64,000 nt of DNA from Allacma fusca (Eukaryota > Arthropoda > Collembola > Symphypleona > Sminthuridae): the NCBI GenBank assembly GCA_947179485.1, contig OX359247.1:25458801-25522800 (forward strand). Reading direction: 5' to 3'. Positions within the stretch are counted from its first letter, which is position 1. The number at the start of each line of letters is the position of its first letter. A model generated the notes under the pieces. It saw only the letters and a program-made list of their open reading frames with translations, was not told where the DNA came from and did not search any database. Both the position numbers and the translations under genes were made by a program. Below are positions 61,706 through 64,000 of this stretch, one piece after another.

Positions 61706-64000
61706 GTCATGTGCATACATGCATACTACTGTAGTGGGCTCAGAATCAGTGTAATTTCTGGCACTGGCACATAAAATAAGGGAAGCTCAAAAATTCTTTT
61801 TAAAGTCTGACCATGCACTGGAGAGCCTTATCACGGACACGGCTTGATAATTATTTGGTGGGACTCTGCCTATAGATAATTACACTATGCGTCATAACCC
61901 AGATAATGGGAAAACATTCCGTTACTTGTAGAGTAGTTCTATTGACTATGATCCGAATCCAACAATAGGATTTCATATGGATGGAAATTATGGGATTTTA
62001 ATCAGATCATGGGAATAATTGGTGCTTACTAATAGCTATATACATATCCCCTGGACACAAACACATCTCAGCATTTGTCAGGCCCGTCCAGTCCACTTTA
62101 TCAGTTTGGTAGATAGATACATCCATGCAAAATAATTATTCTAGATGATGTGTGTGTATGGGGCATACTACTGTAGCATCCGGCTACTCCAACTGGTACA
62201 CAACAAATCCTGAAACTACAGTTGGAACGTGAGTAGTAGACACATGTAGTACTGTAACTACTTGTAGATAATAAAAACTAAACTGCGCAAAACTCTGAAT
62301 TTATATTCCCCCTTTGATGTAACATGTGAGGGAAATCCTAATGAGAGAAGTTCCAGGGGAATGACGACGTTGGGCTACAGGTTTCCTTCCAGCATGGATG
62401 AAAAAAAAATCCCTCCATTACAGTATACACATAATATGTAATGAGTGACAAAAACAGAAAAAAAATTGATGATGCAACTACAGACACAGTATGAGTAATA
62501 CAGACTTTTTTATGTAAACTTTTCACTGCTTTTATTCAGGAATTATTCTCCAACTAGCTACTGTACATCTCAAATAAAATCAATCACAAAGATACTATTT
62601 AGTAGTATACCCCTTCCTATAGAAAGATTCCGTACAAATAGTCATGCATTTCTTTGAGTACTCCTAAAATTTCATTGCATTTCATCATTACATTCGTCGT
62701 TTGTCATATATCCACTGATTTAACTGAAACGTAGCGTCGTCAATATAAATTGTAATAACGTATAGAGCTTAACGTTTTTTTTCCTTCTGGAGGGAAATGT
62801 ACAAATTTTGACGAGATTTTTTGCAATAATTCAATTATATACATAATAATAATAATTATTATTACTACAACTATACTTTTTAGCACCAATAGATTTTCTC
62901 CAGAAATATAACTCGCTTTCAAAATTTAAAAAAAAAATGTTTGAATAAACCTCGGGGGGATTTTGAGACCGTTAAACTGAAACTAGTGTTTTTTTTTTAA
63001 AAACTAGGAGTAAGATTATATGTACGGAACGAATGGCTTTTAATCTATGTGTCTGTATGTTTGTGTGTGAGTGTTTGTAGTATAAAGTTCTTGTTCACAC
63101 AATGCTCGTGATGGCAGAAGAACAAACTCGAGGAATCAGCTCTGAACGTAAACAATGGATAAAGCTCAACTGCAGTTTAGTGGTGGTGGCCTTCCCAAAC
63201 ATCCTCCGTCACTCCCTCACACATTCACAGAACATAGAGGAGAACCGTAGGAGCTCTCTCACTTACAATCTCACGAATACATACATAGTTTGACGGCCTT
63301 GTGTAAACTTTTAGATGTTCGACGTCCCGTGTATTTGAGAAAGAAGGAGCAACAATATATGCGCATAACTGTTCTAACGAATCGAATGCCCCTTCATATG
63401 GGAGCTTATGTAGGATGCTCTGTATATAATTACATATAGGCTCAAATAGGTAATATCCAATTTAAATGGCTCTCCCTTATTGTCCCGACCATTTTAGTGT
63501 TACTTTTTTTTTATTTGACGAGATTCAGAACGCCATGCTGGTTTATTCTTCGCCACATCAACGAGGTCAGAATGTTTCAAAAATGACAAGAAATGGAAAT
63601 CAATGCATGGGAATAAATATTCCTGGTGTAATATATAAGGGCATACAATCATTACACGTTACAGTATTAGTAAATATATGCTTCACAGGATATTTCTGGA
63701 AATTCTCAAAAAAATAATTATTAGTGTTTGATTTGAAAAAGCTCTACACACACTTTTTTTTATTAAAATTATTATTAATCGTGAGTTGCCTCTTGGCAGT
63801 CAAAGCAACAATAAAACCTAAGACACACGTGGCAGTGTGCTATAGCAAAAGCTTTTGGAATGAAGGGATGACTGTGCACATATATAAGTATGTATTTATG
63901 TATGAATGCCTATTACATATATGTAGCTACTCTCCGGCATGGAATCTTGTGAATGACTCAATTGGGATTAGCAAAATGGAAAAGTTATGGGGACACGAAA
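61706..64000. other. Right end of window, no gene supported
   Basis: AT-rich, short frames only. Confidence 0.6.

Noticed and set aside
1..64000. CRISPR array, operon or prokaryotic content
   Set aside because: No spaced direct repeats of array type, no tightly packed genes; the retroelement and microsatellites indicate a eukaryote.

Overview
The window looks like a piece of an AT-rich, intron-heavy invertebrate genome, most likely an arthropod. The grounds are scattered microsatellites, no bacterial gene packing, and a retroelement promoter with an arthropod-style initiator (TCAGTC) 30 bases after its TATA box. The species cannot be named from the sequence alone.

The one feature that is beyond doubt is a complete LTR retrotransposon of the Ty3/gypsy type on the minus strand, 28617-39790 (11,174 bp). 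It has two 348-bp LTRs that I read as identical, matching ATT-rich target duplications, a primer-binding-site candidate, a 0.7-kb leader, an open gag (442 codons) and an open pol (2348 codons) one frame back (-1), and a 1.4-kb AT-rich tail before the 3' LTR. Pol carries protease, reverse transcriptase, RNase H and integrase in the usual Ty3 order, with catalytic residues present. It then continues for about 1,040 further residues with no recognised enzyme. This tail is Pro/Ser/Thr-rich and contains a compact block with two similar Cys/His modules. There is no envelope-like gene. A short motif, GCGAG or GCGGG on the + strand, recurs through LTRs, leader, coding region and tail, and is the other unusual property of the element.

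Left flank (1-28609) and right flank (39798-64000) contain no gene I can name. They hold AC, AG, CTA and TGTGTGTA microsatellites, many copies of palindromic tetranucleotide strings built from ATGT/ACAT, and some exon-like open segments with plausible splice sites. The best of these are near 24.2-25.0 kb (+), 53.9-55.3 kb (-), 61.5 kb (+), 16.9 and 19.6 kb (-), 43.4-43.9 kb (-), and 48.8-49.5 kb (+). They are reported at low confidence because they rest on open frames and splice-site resemblance only.

How the parts of the element would work: the right-hand LTR (39443-39790) drives transcription leftward, Gag is made first, Pol is probably made by -1 frameshifting in a 127-nt overlap, and the left-hand LTR supplies the poly(A) signal. 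Intact frames and matching LTRs indicate a recent, possibly still competent insertion.
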